Origin: Flavobacterium geliluteum
GTDB taxonomy: Bacteria > Bacteroidota > Bacteroidia > Flavobacteriales > Flavobacteriaceae
Length of the DNA: 34,651 nucleotides
Direction of reading: 5' to 3'
NCBI RefSeq assembly: GCF_017948595.1
Contig: NZ_JAGFBV010000034.1
Coordinates: 1 to 34,651 of the forward strand
The notes beneath the pieces were generated by a model, which was given only the letters and a program-made list of their open reading frames with translations, searched no databases and was not told where the DNA came from. Position 1 is the first letter of the stretch; the number at the start of each line of letters is the position of its first letter. Shown in pieces: positions 8,303 through 17,147 of this stretch. Made by a program: the position numbers and the translations under genes.

Positions 8303-10468
8303 CTATTTTTTCACAGCTTCAACCAATTCTAATTCGTCCAAACTCACTTTAGAGGTAAAGACTCCGTAGTTTACAGTAGCTTTATTTTTTTCAATAGCAT
8401 CAATACTTCCAACAGATCTTCCTTCCAGCATTCTTACGCGATCGCCTACTTTTAGTATGGGTTTAGGTTTTTCGACTATTATTTTTAACTTCTTTTCTTT
8501 TTTCTCTTTTCTAATTTCTTCAACTTTAACAGCAACCTCGGCGATTACTTCTTTCTTTTTTTCTACAATCGCTTTGGCTTCTTTTGGTGTTGCTTTTTTA
8601 CGTTTCGAATTCTCGATTTCGATAATTTTCAAAAACTCACCAATAAGTTCCTTTTTGTTTTTATTGTTAAAGTATTTCTCCGAAATATCTTCAATCTTTT
8701 GACCAATGTAAATCGTTTTTTGGTTGCTGTCATATAATTCCTGATAGCTTTCCAGTTTTTGTTTGATTTTTACATTGATGGTTTCCATCTTTTTGCTTTC
8801 TTCTCGCGCTCGGGTTTCTTCTTCTTTCAGATTGATGGACGTTTTCTCGAGTTTAGAACGCTCTTTTTGAAGCGTAGCAATCGTTTTATCAAAGCGTACT
8901 TTACCGACTTCAATTTTCTTTTTGGCACGATTAATTAATCCAAACGGAATACCATTTTTCTGCGCTACCTCAAAAGTAAACGAGCTACCGGCTTGGCCTA
9001 AAGCGAGTTTGTACATCGGTTCTAACGATTTTTCGTCAAACATCATATTGGCATTGGTAGCAAAAGGCAATTCGTTGGCCAGAATCTTCAGGTTTGAATA
9101 ATGGGTTGTTATAATTCCGAAAGCCTCACGATGATAAAACTCTTCGAGAAAAATTTCTGCCAAAGCGCCACCTAACTCGGGATCAGAACCGGTACCAAAT
9201 TCATCAATCAAAAACATGGTTTTCTTGTTGCATTTTTTTAGAAAATAATTCATGTTTTTTAGTCGGTAACTATAGGTACTCAAATGATTTTCAATAGATT
9301 GATTATCACCAATATCGGTCAAAATTCTATCAAACAGGAAAGTTTCGCTGCGTTCATGCACGGGGATCAACATTCCCGATTGCAGCATCAATTGCAATAA
9401 ACCTACTGTTTTTAGCGAAATTGTTTTTCCTCCAGCATTAGGCCCTGAAATTACAATAATTCGGTTATCTTGCTTTAATTCAATAGTTTGAGGATGTGTA
9501 ATTTCGTTCTTTTGTTTATTATTCAAATATAAAATAGGGTGGTACGCTTCTCTAAAAAACAATCTTCGCTCCTCACTAATGGTCGGAAGAATTCCGTTGA
9601 TTCTATTGGCATATTTTGCTTTTCCAGCCACCACATCAATATCACTTAAAAATTCCTGATATTCGATCAAAAGAAGTAAAAAAGGGCGAATAGCATTGGA
9701 TAATTGCTTTAAAATTCGGGTAATTTCTTCTTTTTCTTCGTATTCAAGATTGGCCAATTCACGAGAATAGGTTAAAGTAGCTTCCGGTTCAATATAAGCG
9801 ATACTTCCTGTTTTCGAACTTCCCAGAATAGAGCCTTTTACTTTACGACGATACATCGCTAAAACTGCCAAAACACGGCGATTTTGAACAAAGCTTTCTT
9901 TGATGTCGTCTAAGTAACCAAGTCCATTGTAGTGCGTCAAAGCGACTCCAAAACTCTGATTTACTTTCCCGCGAACTGTATTCATATTGCGACGAATATC
10001 CAGTAAAACAGGCGAAGCATTGTCTTTTATTTCGCCATATTTATCCACAATGGCGTCAATTAATGTGACAATGTCTTTTGTGTATTCTACTCTTGAAGCT
10101 CTTGCGTTAAGATTCGGATAATAATCATCAAATTTTTTGAGGAAATTCAACAAAAAATTGGTTGTTGACGAAAGTGTGGCTATTTTTCTAAAACTACCTA
10201 CTTCCAGAAAGCTATCTTCGATTGCAAGAAATTTGATTTCGTGTGTTATGGCGTCAAAACCGTGATTCGGAATTGCGTTGTTGTTTTGAAAAGACGAGAC
10301 ATACTCAGAGGTTTGCATCAAGGCTTGCATCAAAGTTTCTTTGTCTCTAAAAGGGGTTATTTGCAGTGCTTTTTCTTTTCCAATATCTGTATTACAGCCA
10401 GCCGAAATGGTTTCGAGCACTGTTGGAAATTGTAAATCCTGTAATGTTTTTTCGGTAATGGATATCAT
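8303..10468 (-). CDS. mutS2: MutS2-family ATPase lacking the Smr domain
   Basis: This 721-residue protein shows the MutS2 plan: an N-terminal MutS core and lever helices without the mismatch-binding domain. The ABC-type ATPase has Walker A GPNAGGKT (342-349), the ST-rich SIENHLSTYSYRL segment (391-403), and Walker B/signature FLIDEFGTGSDPELGG (419-434). A long lysine/glutamate coiled coil (about 515-665) and a KOW-like beta segment LKVGDRVRM...YGVF (about 674-707) follow. It ends soon after that. Classical MutS2 is near 780-800 residues with a C-terminal Smr nuclease domain, which is absent here. MutS2 proteins act on recombination intermediates or collided ribosomes. The stop lies 13 bp from a tandem repeat array. 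Whether the missing Smr is lineage-wide or a local truncation cannot be told from this sequence. Confidence 0.9.
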   Translation of the reverse strand: MISITEKTLQDLQFPTVLETISAGCNTDIGKEKALQITPFRDKETLMQALMQTSEYVSSFQNNNAIPNHGFDAITHEIKFLAIEDSFLEVGSFRKIATLSSTTNFLLNFLKKFDDYYPNLNARASRVEYTKDIVTLIDAIVDKYGEIKDNASPVLLDIRRNMNTVRGKVNQSFGVALTHYNGLGYLDDIKESFVQNRRVLAVLAMYRRKVKGSILGSSKTGSIAYIEPEATLTYSRELANLEYEEKEEITRILKQLSNAIRPFLLLLIEYQEFLSDIDVVAGKAKYANRINGILPTISEERRLFFREAYHPILYLNNKQKNEITHPQTIELKQDNRIIVISGPNAGGKTISLKTVGLLQLMLQSGMLIPVHERSETFLFDRILTDIGDNQSIENHLSTYSYRLKNMNYFLKKCNKKTMFLIDEFGTGSDPELGGALAEIFLEEFYHREAFGIITTHYSNLKILANELPFATNANMMFDEKSLEPMYKLALGQAGSSFTFEVAQKNGIPFGLINRAKKKIEVGKVRFDKTIATLQKERSKLEKTSINLKEEETRAREESKKMETINVKIKQKLESYQELYDSNQKTIYIGQKIEDISEKYFNNKNKKELIGEFLKIIEIENSKRKKATPKEAKAIVEKKKEVIAEVAVKVEEIRKEKKEKKLKIIVEKPKPILKVGDRVRMLEGRSVGSIDAIEKNKATVNYGVFTSKVSLDELELVEAVKK

Positions 10469-10483
10469 TAATTTGTCGTAAGT

Positions 10484-10517
10484 TGTAAAGTTTCAAAGTT
10501 ACAAAGTTTTAAAACTA
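10484..10517. repeat. AAAGTT word repeat in the mutS2-ung divergent spacer
   Basis: The words GTAAAGTTT, CAAAGTTAC and AAAGTTTTAAAAC follow one another with a period of about 9 bp, immediately upstream of mutS2. The same stretch on the minus strand contains TAACTTTG (10501-10494), a match to the -7 consensus TAnnTTTG, but no TTG at the expected distance. It may be part of the mutS2 promoter. Confidence 0.4.
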
Positions 10518-10579
10518 AAAGCACTATTTATTGGTACTTTGAAAAAAACTTTGCGTAATTTGTAATAAATATTTTTTGC

Positions 10580-11251
10580 ATGAAAATCAATCTCTCCACT
10601 GAGTGGCAAGCCGTTCTGACCGATGAAATTAAAAAGCCTTATTTTAAGGATTTGATAGAAGTTTTAGACGAAGAATACCAAAAATATATTTGTTATCCTC
10701 CTGCCGAATTGATTTTCTCCGCCTTTCAATCCTGTTCTTTTGCAGATTTGAAGGTGGTTATTATTGGTCAGGATCCTTATCACGGCGAGGGTGAAGCCAA
10801 TGGTTTGAGTTTTTCTGTAAATGATTCGGTCAAAATTCCACCTTCTTTACGCAATATTTTCAGAGAACTAAATGACGATTTAGATTCGATTTTTATGTCT
10901 ACTTCAGGAAATTTAGAAAAATGGGCCAAGCAAGGAGTGTTGCTTTTAAATGCTTCTTTAACCGTTCGAAAAGACAGTCCCAATAGTCATAAACACCTAA
11001 AATGGAATCTTTTTACAGATGCCGTCATTCAAATTATTTCTGACCAAAAAGAAAATGTTGTTTTTTTATTGTGGGGAAGTTTTGCTCAGAAAAAAGGAAT
11101 GAAAATAGATCGTTCCAAGCACTTTGTTTTAGAGTGCGGTCATCCATCGCCCATGAGTGCTAATCAAGGAAAATGGTTCGGTAACAAACATTTTAGCCAA
11201 ACAAATGCTTTCTTGCAATCAAAGGGAATTCAAAAGATCGATTGGTTATAA
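10580..11251 (+). CDS. ung: Uracil-DNA glycosylase, family 1
   Basis: This 223-residue protein is the usual size for Ung. The water-activating motif is GQDPYHG at 63-69 with catalytic Asp65. The FSV uracil pocket segment lies at 78-80 in NGLSFSV. LLLNASLTVR (121-130) carries the uracil-binding Asn124. The DNA-intercalation loop is GHPSPMSAN (187-195) with His188. All key residues are intact, so it should remove uracil from DNA as the first step of base-excision repair. It is transcribed divergently from mutS2 over a 111-bp spacer and converges on the DUF4258-like gene. Confidence 0.97.
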   Translation: MKINLSTEWQAVLTDEIKKPYFKDLIEVLDEEYQKYICYPPAELIFSAFQSCSFADLKVVIIGQDPYHGEGEANGLSFSVNDSVKIPPSLRNIFRELNDDLDSIFMSTSGNLEKWAKQGVLLLNASLTVRKDSPNSHKHLKWNLFTDAVIQIISDQKENVVFLLWGSFAQKKGMKIDRSKHFVLECGHPSPMSANQGKWFGNKHFSQTNAFLQSKGIQKIDWL

Positions 11252-11365
11252 AAGGTTTTCAATACTCGATTTGATATAAATTATTTTATTACAAAGTTAA
11301 AAAATAATTAAACTTATTTATATCATTTGTAGTTTAAAACCATTAATGAGTATAATTTTTAAAAA

Positions 11366-11740
11366 TTATTTTTTGATGATTTCGTCTAAAACAGCTTTGC
11401 TTTCGTAGTTGATTACTTTCAAGATGATTTCTTGATTTTTGACTGTTTTTCCTTCAATAACGTACAATTTTCCTTTTTTGAAAACAATGTTACTTTGATC
11501 AAAATCTACATCACCGTATTGCAAGGTATTTTTTATATCGACAGTATCAATCCATTTTTCATTTAATGTCTGAATTGCTTTATCAGAATATTGAAACGGT
11601 TTTGTTCGCAAGGTATTTAGAACTCTAGCATTCGGAAAATAGTTGCAACGCGTGTCTTTACCACTAAAAACAAGGGCTACAAAAAAGCATCCCATAATCA
11701 AACCAATTAAATAATAAGCAAAACGATGTACGAACTTCAT
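11366..11740 (-). CDS. Small membrane-anchored DUF4258-like protein
   Basis: This 124-residue protein starts with one hydrophobic helix (about 7-27, YYLIGLIMGCFFVALVF). An extracytoplasmic domain follows with the segment CNYFPNARVL. Further on are YGDVDFDQS and KKGKLYVIEGK, beta-rich stretches typical of the small DUF4258 family. I am fairly but not fully sure of that family. The function is unknown. It is 35 bp downstream of alanine dehydrogenase. A good promoter match of its own (11755-11786) suggests it can be transcribed apart from ald. The stop lies inside an AT palindrome (11352-11369). Confidence 0.7.
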   Translation of the reverse strand: MKFVHRFAYYLIGLIMGCFFVALVFSGKDTRCNYFPNARVLNTLRTKPFQYSDKAIQTLNEKWIDTVDIKNTLQYGDVDFDQSNIVFKKGKLYVIEGKTVKNQEIILKVINYESKAVLDEIIKK

Positions 11741-11754
11741 GAAGATTTTTTTTG

Positions 11755-11786
11755 CAAAGGTAAGCTAAAGTTCGCTTAAAAAACAA
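11755..11786 (-). promoter_or_regulatory. Candidate Bacteroidota promoter for the DUF4258-like gene
   Basis: On the minus strand, TTG (11786-11784) is separated by 21 bp from TACCTTTG (11762-11755). This agrees with the Bacteroidota consensus TTG-N19-21-TAnnTTTG. Transcription would begin near 11749, about 9 nt before the ATG. The TTG overlaps the last codons of ald. Confidence 0.5.
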
Positions 11787-12975
11787 GTAAATTGATATCG
11801 TTATCAGGTAAATCAAACCACTCGCCAATCGCTTTATTGGTTAAAATTCCGTGATACAGATAAATTCCGTTTTTCAAACCCTTATTGCATCTTATTGCGC
11901 TCTCCAGACCACCATCTTCGGCTATTTGCAACAAATATGGTGTTATGATGTTGCTGATCGAAAGCGACGCAGTTTTAGAATATCTTGACGGAATATTTGG
12001 AACACAATAGTGGAGTACATTACTTTTTATAAAAGTCGGTTTTTCGTGTGTAGTTACTTCAGAACTTTCAAAACAACCGCCAGTATCAATACTTACATCG
12101 ACAATTACGGCTCCTTTTTTCATGTGTTCTACCATAGTTTCGGTCACAACAATCGGGCAACGTTCTTTGCCGCGCATCGCACCAATAGCGACATCACAAC
12201 GTCTTAACGCTTTTAATAATGCTTTTTGCTGAATGGTAGAAGTAAAGATTCTTTGACTTAAATTATTTTGTAAACGGCGTAATTTGGTAATCGAATTATC
12301 AAAGACTTTTACGTTTGCACCCAAACCAATTGCAGTTTTGGCAGCAAATTCGCCCACCGTTCCTGCTCCCAAAATAACCACTTCTGTAGGAGGGACACCC
12401 GTAATATTTCCGAATAAAAGTCCTTTACCAAATTCATCGGTAATCATGAGTTCGGCTGCGATCAAGATAGAAGCTGTTCCCGCGATTTCGCTCAGCGATT
12501 TTACCGCTGGGTACGAGCCATCTTCGTCTTTAATATATTCAAAAGCAAGTGCTGTAATCTTTTTTTGCGCTAAAGCTTCAAAATAGGCTTTCTTTTTTGT
12601 CTTTAATTGAATAGCAGAAATGATAATTGTTTCAGGATTTATCATCTCGATTTCTGCCAAAGTTGGTGGTTCTACCTTTAAAAGCATCGGACAACCAAAG
12701 ACTTTTTTAGTATCATTTGTAACTTCTGCCCCCGCATCACTATATTCTTTATCAGAATAACTCGAACTTTCTCCTGCTCCCGCTTCAATCATCACGCGGT
12801 GCCCTTCATAAGTTAGAGAATTAACAGCATCCGGAGTCAGGCATATACGGCGTTCCTGATAACTTGTTTCTTTAGGAATTCCTATAAAAAGTTCTCTTTT
12901 AAATCGGCCCACTTCAAGTTTTTCTTCCTGTGGCAACAATTGTTGTTTCGTAAATGGCGTTAAGGTTATTGACAT
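11776..12975 (-). CDS. ald: Alanine dehydrogenase
   Basis: This 399-residue protein belongs to the alanine dehydrogenase / transhydrogenase-alpha fold family. The substrate-domain signature GIPKETSYQERRICLTP (32-48) includes the conserved Glu-Arg-Arg. AGAGESSSYSDKEYSDAGA (65-83) follows. The nucleotide site GAGTVGEFAA (203-212) ends in an acidic residue after VKVFD, which points to NAD. DVSIDTGGCFESS is the typical late motif. It interconverts L-alanine and pyruvate plus ammonia in the cytoplasm. Length and motifs match Bacteroidota alanine dehydrogenases. Related NAD(P)-dependent saccharopine-dehydrogenase-like proteins are the main alternative but less likely. It lies downstream of the porX-tsaE-GNAT genes on the same strand. 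Confidence 0.88.
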   Translation of the reverse strand: MSITLTPFTKQQLLPQEEKLEVGRFKRELFIGIPKETSYQERRICLTPDAVNSLTYEGHRVMIEAGAGESSSYSDKEYSDAGAEVTNDTKKVFGCPMLLKVEPPTLAEIEMINPETIIISAIQLKTKKKAYFEALAQKKITALAFEYIKDEDGSYPAVKSLSEIAGTASILIAAELMITDEFGKGLLFGNITGVPPTEVVILGAGTVGEFAAKTAIGLGANVKVFDNSITKLRRLQNNLSQRIFTSTIQQKALLKALRRCDVAIGAMRGKERCPIVVTETMVEHMKKGAVIVDVSIDTGGCFESSEVTTHEKPTFIKSNVLHYCVPNIPSRYSKTASLSISNIITPYLLQIAEDGGLESAIRCNKGLKNGIYLYHGILTNKAIGEWFDLPDNDINLLVF

Positions 12976-13058
12976 GGGTTGTGCAAAAAATTAAGAGTAC
13001 AAATTACGTAAAAAGTTTTAAAATTAGTGGAAAAATTCTGCTAATACTGCTTTAAAAA

Positions 13059-13532
13059 TCAAGATATTATTTTTTCCATTTTAATGTCGGCTCTTTCATA
13101 TATTTTTCCTTCCAGAGGAGTCTCAATAAAACCAAATTTTCGATACAGATGAATTGCGGGAAGTAATTTTGTATTGGAATATAAAATTACCTTTTTGATG
13201 CCACTTTCTTCGGCTACAGCAAGGCAATGAACGAGCAGTTTATTACCAATTCCGAGACCTTGTGCCTTATCCGAAACAGCCATTTTGCTCAATTCGAAAG
13301 TATCGGTATTTATTTTCATTAAAGAAGCAGTTCCAATGATTTCATTGTTATATTTTGTATAAAAAATCATTCCGCCTTTGTCAATAATCTCTTCCTGCGG
13401 ATTTGAAAGTACCAATTCGTCTTTTTCTTCAACTCTAAAATATTTAGTAAGCCAGGCTAAATTTAGAATTTTAATATGTTCTTTTAAATCTGCTGAAAAA
13501 GGGATGATTTCGACTGTGTTTTGGGGATTCAT
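13059..13532 (-). CDS. GNAT-family N-acetyltransferase
   Basis: The 157-residue product starting at ATG 13532 has the GNAT core. Strand beta4 is GTASLMKINTDTFELSKMAV. The acetyl-CoA loop is DKAQGLGIGNKLL, equivalent to the Q/RxxGxG/A motif. The C-terminal strand pair is VILYSNTKLLPAIHLYRKFGF. The substrate cannot be inferred. A longer version from TTG 13553 would overlap the end of tsaE and adds only seven residues, so the ATG is preferred. The gap to tsaE is 13 bp, so they are probably co-transcribed, but no functional link is implied. Confidence 0.85.
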   Translation of the reverse strand: MNPQNTVEIIPFSADLKEHIKILNLAWLTKYFRVEEKDELVLSNPQEEIIDKGGMIFYTKYNNEIIGTASLMKINTDTFELSKMAVSDKAQGLGIGNKLLVHCLAVAEESGIKKVILYSNTKLLPAIHLYRKFGFIETPLEGKIYERADIKMEKIIS

Positions 13533-13545
13533 TTTAAAAAATATT

Positions 13546-13953
13546 TTAAACAAATTTCAATTCTCTTTTACCATCGGCCATTAATTCAATATTGATTACA
13601 GAGTGCTCTTCAGGAATCAAGGTTGCAATTTTTTCGGACCATTCTATAAAACACCAATTTCCAGAGTACAGATAATCATCAACTCCCATGTCTAGTGCTT
13701 CGGTTTCTTTGTTTAAACGGTAAAAATCGAAATGATAAACAATTTGATTGTTGTTTGCATTATATTCGTTTACCAACGAAAAGGTAGGGCTGCTTGTAGC
13801 ATCCTGAACGCCTAAAGCTTTGCACAATTGTTTGATGAGTGTCGTTTTTCCAACGCCCATCTCTCCGTTAAAAAGAATGATTTTTTTTGGATTTGAAGCC
13901 AAAATTTGTTCCGCTACTTCCTGAATTTGATCTAATGAAAAAACGATATTCAT
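13546..13953 (-). CDS. tsaE: tRNA threonylcarbamoyladenosine biosynthesis ATPase TsaE
   Basis: This protein is 135 residues from ATG 13953, a normal TsaE length. A 21-residue extension from TTG 14016 is possible but unlikely. Walker A is GEMGVGKT (30-37). The switch-like SPTFSLVNEY (55-64), HFDFYRL (74-80) and FIEWSEKI (102-109) complete the family pattern. TsaE works with TsaB and TsaD to add threonylcarbamoyl to A37 of ANN-decoding tRNAs; neither partner is in this window. It lies between porX and a GNAT gene on the minus strand, 149 bp after porX. Confidence 0.95.
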   Translation of the reverse strand: MNIVFSLDQIQEVAEQILASNPKKIILFNGEMGVGKTTLIKQLCKALGVQDATSSPTFSLVNEYNANNNQIVYHFDFYRLNKETEALDMGVDDYLYSGNWCFIEWSEKIATLIPEEHSVINIELMADGKRELKFV

Positions 13954-14102
13954 TTTATGTTTATTTAGTACGATTGTCTTCCGCGAAAGCGAAATTATTT
14001 TTGCCACGAATTTCAATAATTTTCCTGAATTAAAGTCTAATTTTCTATTAGAATATTAAAAATAAATTAATGTAAATTCGCAAAATTCGTAGTAATAGGT
14101 TT

Positions 14103-15656
14103 TTATTTTGGATTAAATACCAAAAACGGAATTATCATTTCTTCTAATGAAATTCCACCATGTTGGTACGTGTTTTTGTAATAACTCACATAATGATTGT
14201 AGTTGTTGACGTAGGCCAAAAACAAATCATTTTTGGCAAAAATAAACGAACTACTCATGTTTATAGACGGTAGACCAATTTTTTTCGGGTCTTTTACCAT
14301 GTATACGTCTTTTTGTTCGTACGTAAGACTTCGGCCCGTTTTGTAGCGCAAATTGAGACTTGTATTTTTATCTCCAACCACTTTTGATGGATTTTTTACA
14401 TTGATAGTCCCATGATCGGTTGTCAATATTAATTTGAAGCCCAAAAGTTGTGCTTGTTGTATAATTTCTAATAAAGGTGAATTTTTAAACCAGCTCAAAG
14501 TCAGAGATCGATACGCTTTGTCGTCTGAGGCAAGCTCTTTTACAACATCCATTTCGGTTTTGGCATGCGATAACATATCCACAAAATTATATACAACCGT
14601 TACTAAATCGTTGCCTTTTAAGGCTTTGAAATTTTCTGCCAACTTCTTTCCACCGGCATAATTGGTGATTTTAAAATAATCTTCTTTGATGTTTAAGCCT
14701 AAACGCTTTAATTGAGCTGTTAAAAACTCAGCTTCGAACAGGTTTTTTCCGCCATCTTCTACATCATTTTTCCAATATTGCGGAAACTGCTTTTCCATGT
14801 CCGAAGGCAATAAACCTGAGAAAATAGCATTTCTAGCGTATTGTGTTGCCGTTGGAAGTATAGAAAAGTACGGAATTTCTTTTTCTAATTTGTAGTAATT
14901 AGCAACCACAGTTTCAAAAGATTTCCATTGGTCGTAGCGCAAATTATCAATCACGACAAACAAAATGGGTTTGTCTTTCTTTTTAAGTTCTGGCACAACC
15001 AGTTCCTTAAATAAGTTGTGCGATTGGATAGGTTTATCGGCTTTTGGAGCAAACCAATCTTCGTAATTTCTTTCGATATATTTTCCGAATTGCGAGTTGG
15101 CTTCTACTTTTTGCGATTCAAGAATTTCGATCATGCCTTGATCGTTGATGTTTTCTAATTCTAATTCCCAAAAAATCAATTTTTTATACAATTCGACCCA
15201 ATCTTCATAGGAATTTACCATCGCCATTTCCATCGAAATTTTTCTAAATTCCTTCTGATAGTCTAAAGTTGTTTTTTCTGAAATTAACCTCGAGTGATCC
15301 AGATTTTTCTTCAAACTCAATAAAATTTGGTTTGGATTTACGGGTTTGATCAAATAATCTGCGATTTTAGAACCAATCGCTTCTTCCATAATATACTCTT
15401 CCTCACTTTTGGTAATCATGATCATGGGTATCGCCGATTTTTTTTCTTTCATTTCAGAAAGTGTTTCCAATCCGCTCATTCCGGGCATATTTTCATCCAA
15501 AAAGACAATATCAAAATTATCTTCGTCAAACATAGTAATAGCATCCAGACCGTTGTTACAAGTAGTTACAGCGTAATTTTTTTTTTCGAGAAACAATATA
15601 TGTGGTTTCAAAAGATCGATTTCGTCATCGACCCAAAGTATTTTTATCTTATCCAT
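14103..15656 (-). CDS. porX: PorX: response regulator with PglZ domain, type IX secretion regulator
   Basis: This 517-residue protein starts at ATG 15656; a TTG two codons earlier is less likely. The N-terminal receiver domain (1-120) has the acidic pair in LWVDDE, phospho-acceptor Asp54 in VFLDENMPG, Thr in MMITKS and Lys in YLIKPVNP. A helical linker (about 125-200) follows. Then comes a PglZ-type alkaline-phosphatase-superfamily domain with FVVIDNLRYDQW, ILPTATQYARNAIFSGLLP, VVYNFVDMLSH and ILTTDHGTINV, which hold the metal-binding Asp, Thr and His residues. In Porphyromonas and Flavobacterium, PorX works with PorY and SigP to control type IX secretion, and its PglZ domain cleaves oligonucleotides. 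The cognate kinase is not in the window. Confidence 0.95.
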   Translation of the reverse strand: MDKIKILWVDDEIDLLKPHILFLEKKNYAVTTCNNGLDAITMFDEDNFDIVFLDENMPGMSGLETLSEMKEKKSAIPMIMITKSEEEYIMEEAIGSKIADYLIKPVNPNQILLSLKKNLDHSRLISEKTTLDYQKEFRKISMEMAMVNSYEDWVELYKKLIFWELELENINDQGMIEILESQKVEANSQFGKYIERNYEDWFAPKADKPIQSHNLFKELVVPELKKKDKPILFVVIDNLRYDQWKSFETVVANYYKLEKEIPYFSILPTATQYARNAIFSGLLPSDMEKQFPQYWKNDVEDGGKNLFEAEFLTAQLKRLGLNIKEDYFKITNYAGGKKLAENFKALKGNDLVTVVYNFVDMLSHAKTEMDVVKELASDDKAYRSLTLSWFKNSPLLEIIQQAQLLGFKLILTTDHGTINVKNPSKVVGDKNTSLNLRYKTGRSLTYEQKDVYMVKDPKKIGLPSINMSSSFIFAKNDLFLAYVNNYNHYVSYYKNTYQHGGISLEEMIIPFLVFNPK

Positions 15657-15846
15657 AAACAACTTTAATTTTAATGCAATTTAAGGGTATAGAACTAAAA
15701 AAGTATTAAAAATAGTATAAATTTCAGTTTAATAAATTGCATTTTTATCCAAAATATATTTTGTAGGGATTCAGGTGAAGAAATTGAAGCATTTTTGGGT
15801 GTTGTTTTTTAAATAGAAAACACAAAACAGTTAATAGTTATTTACT

Positions 15847-15854
15847 TATATTTG
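15847..15854 (+). promoter_or_regulatory. Candidate -7 element upstream of the HD-domain gene
   Basis: TATATTTG fits TAnnTTTG and lies 24 bp before the GTG start. No TTG was found at the usual distance upstream, so only the -7 part is supported. Confidence 0.35.
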
Positions 15855-15878
15855 TTGACCTAAAAAAACAGCCAAATA

Positions 15879-17108
15879 GTGACTCATATCAATAAGTTAA
15901 AAATATTCAATGACCCGATTTACGGTTTTATTTCTATTCCGAATGAGCTTATTTACGACCTAATTCAGCACCCGTACTTTCAGCGATTGCGACGTATTTC
16001 GCAAATGGGATTATCATATTTGGTATATCCGGGAGCCAATCACACCCGTTTTCATCATGCTTTGGGCTGCATGCATTTGATGCAAAAAGCCGTCGAAACA
16101 CTTCGTTTTAAAGGAATCGCTATTTCATCAGAAGAAGAAAATGCTTTGTATATTGCTATTTTGCTGCACGATATTGGTCATGGGCCTTTCTCGCATGCAA
16201 TGGAAAAAAGTATTGTAGAAGATGTGAATCACGAGGCAATTTCGTTACTTTTTATGCATCAGTTAAACGAGGAATTTGATGGAAAATTGAGTTTGGCCAT
16301 TCAGGTTTTTAAAGGAGAATATCACAGGAAATTCATGTTGCAGCTTATTTCAAGTCAGTTGGATATGGATCGAATGGATTATCTAAAACGAGATAGTTTT
16401 TATACCGGCGTTGCAGAAGGAAATGTCAATTCGGAGCGATTGATACAAATGATGAATGTTGTTGATGGGGTTTTGGTTATTGAAGAAAAAGGAATTTATT
16501 CTGTCGAAAAATTTCTGCTTTCGAGAAGACTGATGTATTGGCAGGCGTATTTGCATAAAACGAGTTTGGTGGCCGAATTAATTTTGATGAAAGTCTTAAA
16601 AAGAGCCAAAGAACTGACTTTAAAAGGAGTGAATTTGCCTTGCAGTGCGCCACTTAAATTTTTTATGCAAAACAAAATTACGCTTGAAGGTTTTGATGCT
16701 GAAAATCTGGATTTATTTTCTCAATTGGATGATTTTGACATTATAAGTGCCTTGAAAACCTGGCAAAAACAGGATGATTTTATTCTTTCGACGTTGAGTA
16801 AAATGATCATTAACAGAGATTTATTAAAAATAAAACTCAGCGCCGAGAAAATTCCGATGGAAGAATCACAATCTCTAAAAGAACAATTTGCGAGTGAGCA
16901 TCATATTTCTCTAATTGAAGCAGGATATTTTATTTTTAGAGGAAAAATTAAAAATCAAGCCTACAGTAAAGAGGCAGAACCGATACGAATTTGGAAAAAA
17001 GACAAAACAATTGAAGATGTTGTGGAAGCCTCTGATCAGCTGAATTTGAAATCGTTATCTAAACTGGTTACAAAATATTACATCTGTTTTCCAAAACAAC
17101 TTATCTAA
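15879..17108 (+). CDS. HD-domain phosphohydrolase (dNTPase-like)
   Basis: This 409-residue protein begins at GTG 15879. The first in-frame ATG would remove 42 residues, including the conserved start KIFNDPIYGFI, so GTG is chosen. The metal site is built from His residues in GANHTRFHHALG (52-63), the HD pair His97-Asp98 in LLHDIGHGPFSHAME, and a later Asp in SSQLDMDRMDYLKRD. This is the pattern of the SAMHD1/dGTPase-like HD superfamily. It may hydrolyse dNTPs or other nucleotides; the true substrate is unknown. It lies 39 bp before lpxD, a linkage I recall as common in Flavobacteria. No metabolic connection is evident. Confidence 0.9.
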   Translation: MTHINKLKIFNDPIYGFISIPNELIYDLIQHPYFQRLRRISQMGLSYLVYPGANHTRFHHALGCMHLMQKAVETLRFKGIAISSEEENALYIAILLHDIGHGPFSHAMEKSIVEDVNHEAISLLFMHQLNEEFDGKLSLAIQVFKGEYHRKFMLQLISSQLDMDRMDYLKRDSFYTGVAEGNVNSERLIQMMNVVDGVLVIEEKGIYSVEKFLLSRRLMYWQAYLHKTSLVAELILMKVLKRAKELTLKGVNLPCSAPLKFFMQNKITLEGFDAENLDLFSQLDDFDIISALKTWQKQDDFILSTLSKMIINRDLLKIKLSAEKIPMEESQSLKEQFASEHHISLIEAGYFIFRGKIKNQAYSKEAEPIRIWKKDKTIEDVVEASDQLNLKSLSKLVTKYYICFPKQLI

Positions 17109-17134
17109 AATTAACATTTAAAACCTATTTTTTA

Positions 17135-17142
17135 TATTTTTG
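17135..17142 (+). promoter_or_regulatory. Candidate -7 element immediately before lpxD
   Basis: TATTTTTG matches TAnnTTTG and ends 5 bp before the lpxD ATG. If used, the transcript would be nearly or fully leaderless. There is no TTG at the usual upstream distance, so support is partial. Confidence 0.35.
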
Positions 17143-17147
17143 TCGGA

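Noticed and set aside
8303..10468. Canonical mismatch-repair MutS (MutS1)
   Set aside because: It lacks the N-terminal mismatch-recognition domain and has the long coiled coil plus KOW segment of MutS2.
11352..11369. Terminator for ung / the DUF4258-like gene
   Set aside because: It is a perfect AT palindrome, but with no G-C pairs it would be unstable, and it includes the stop region. Too weak to call.
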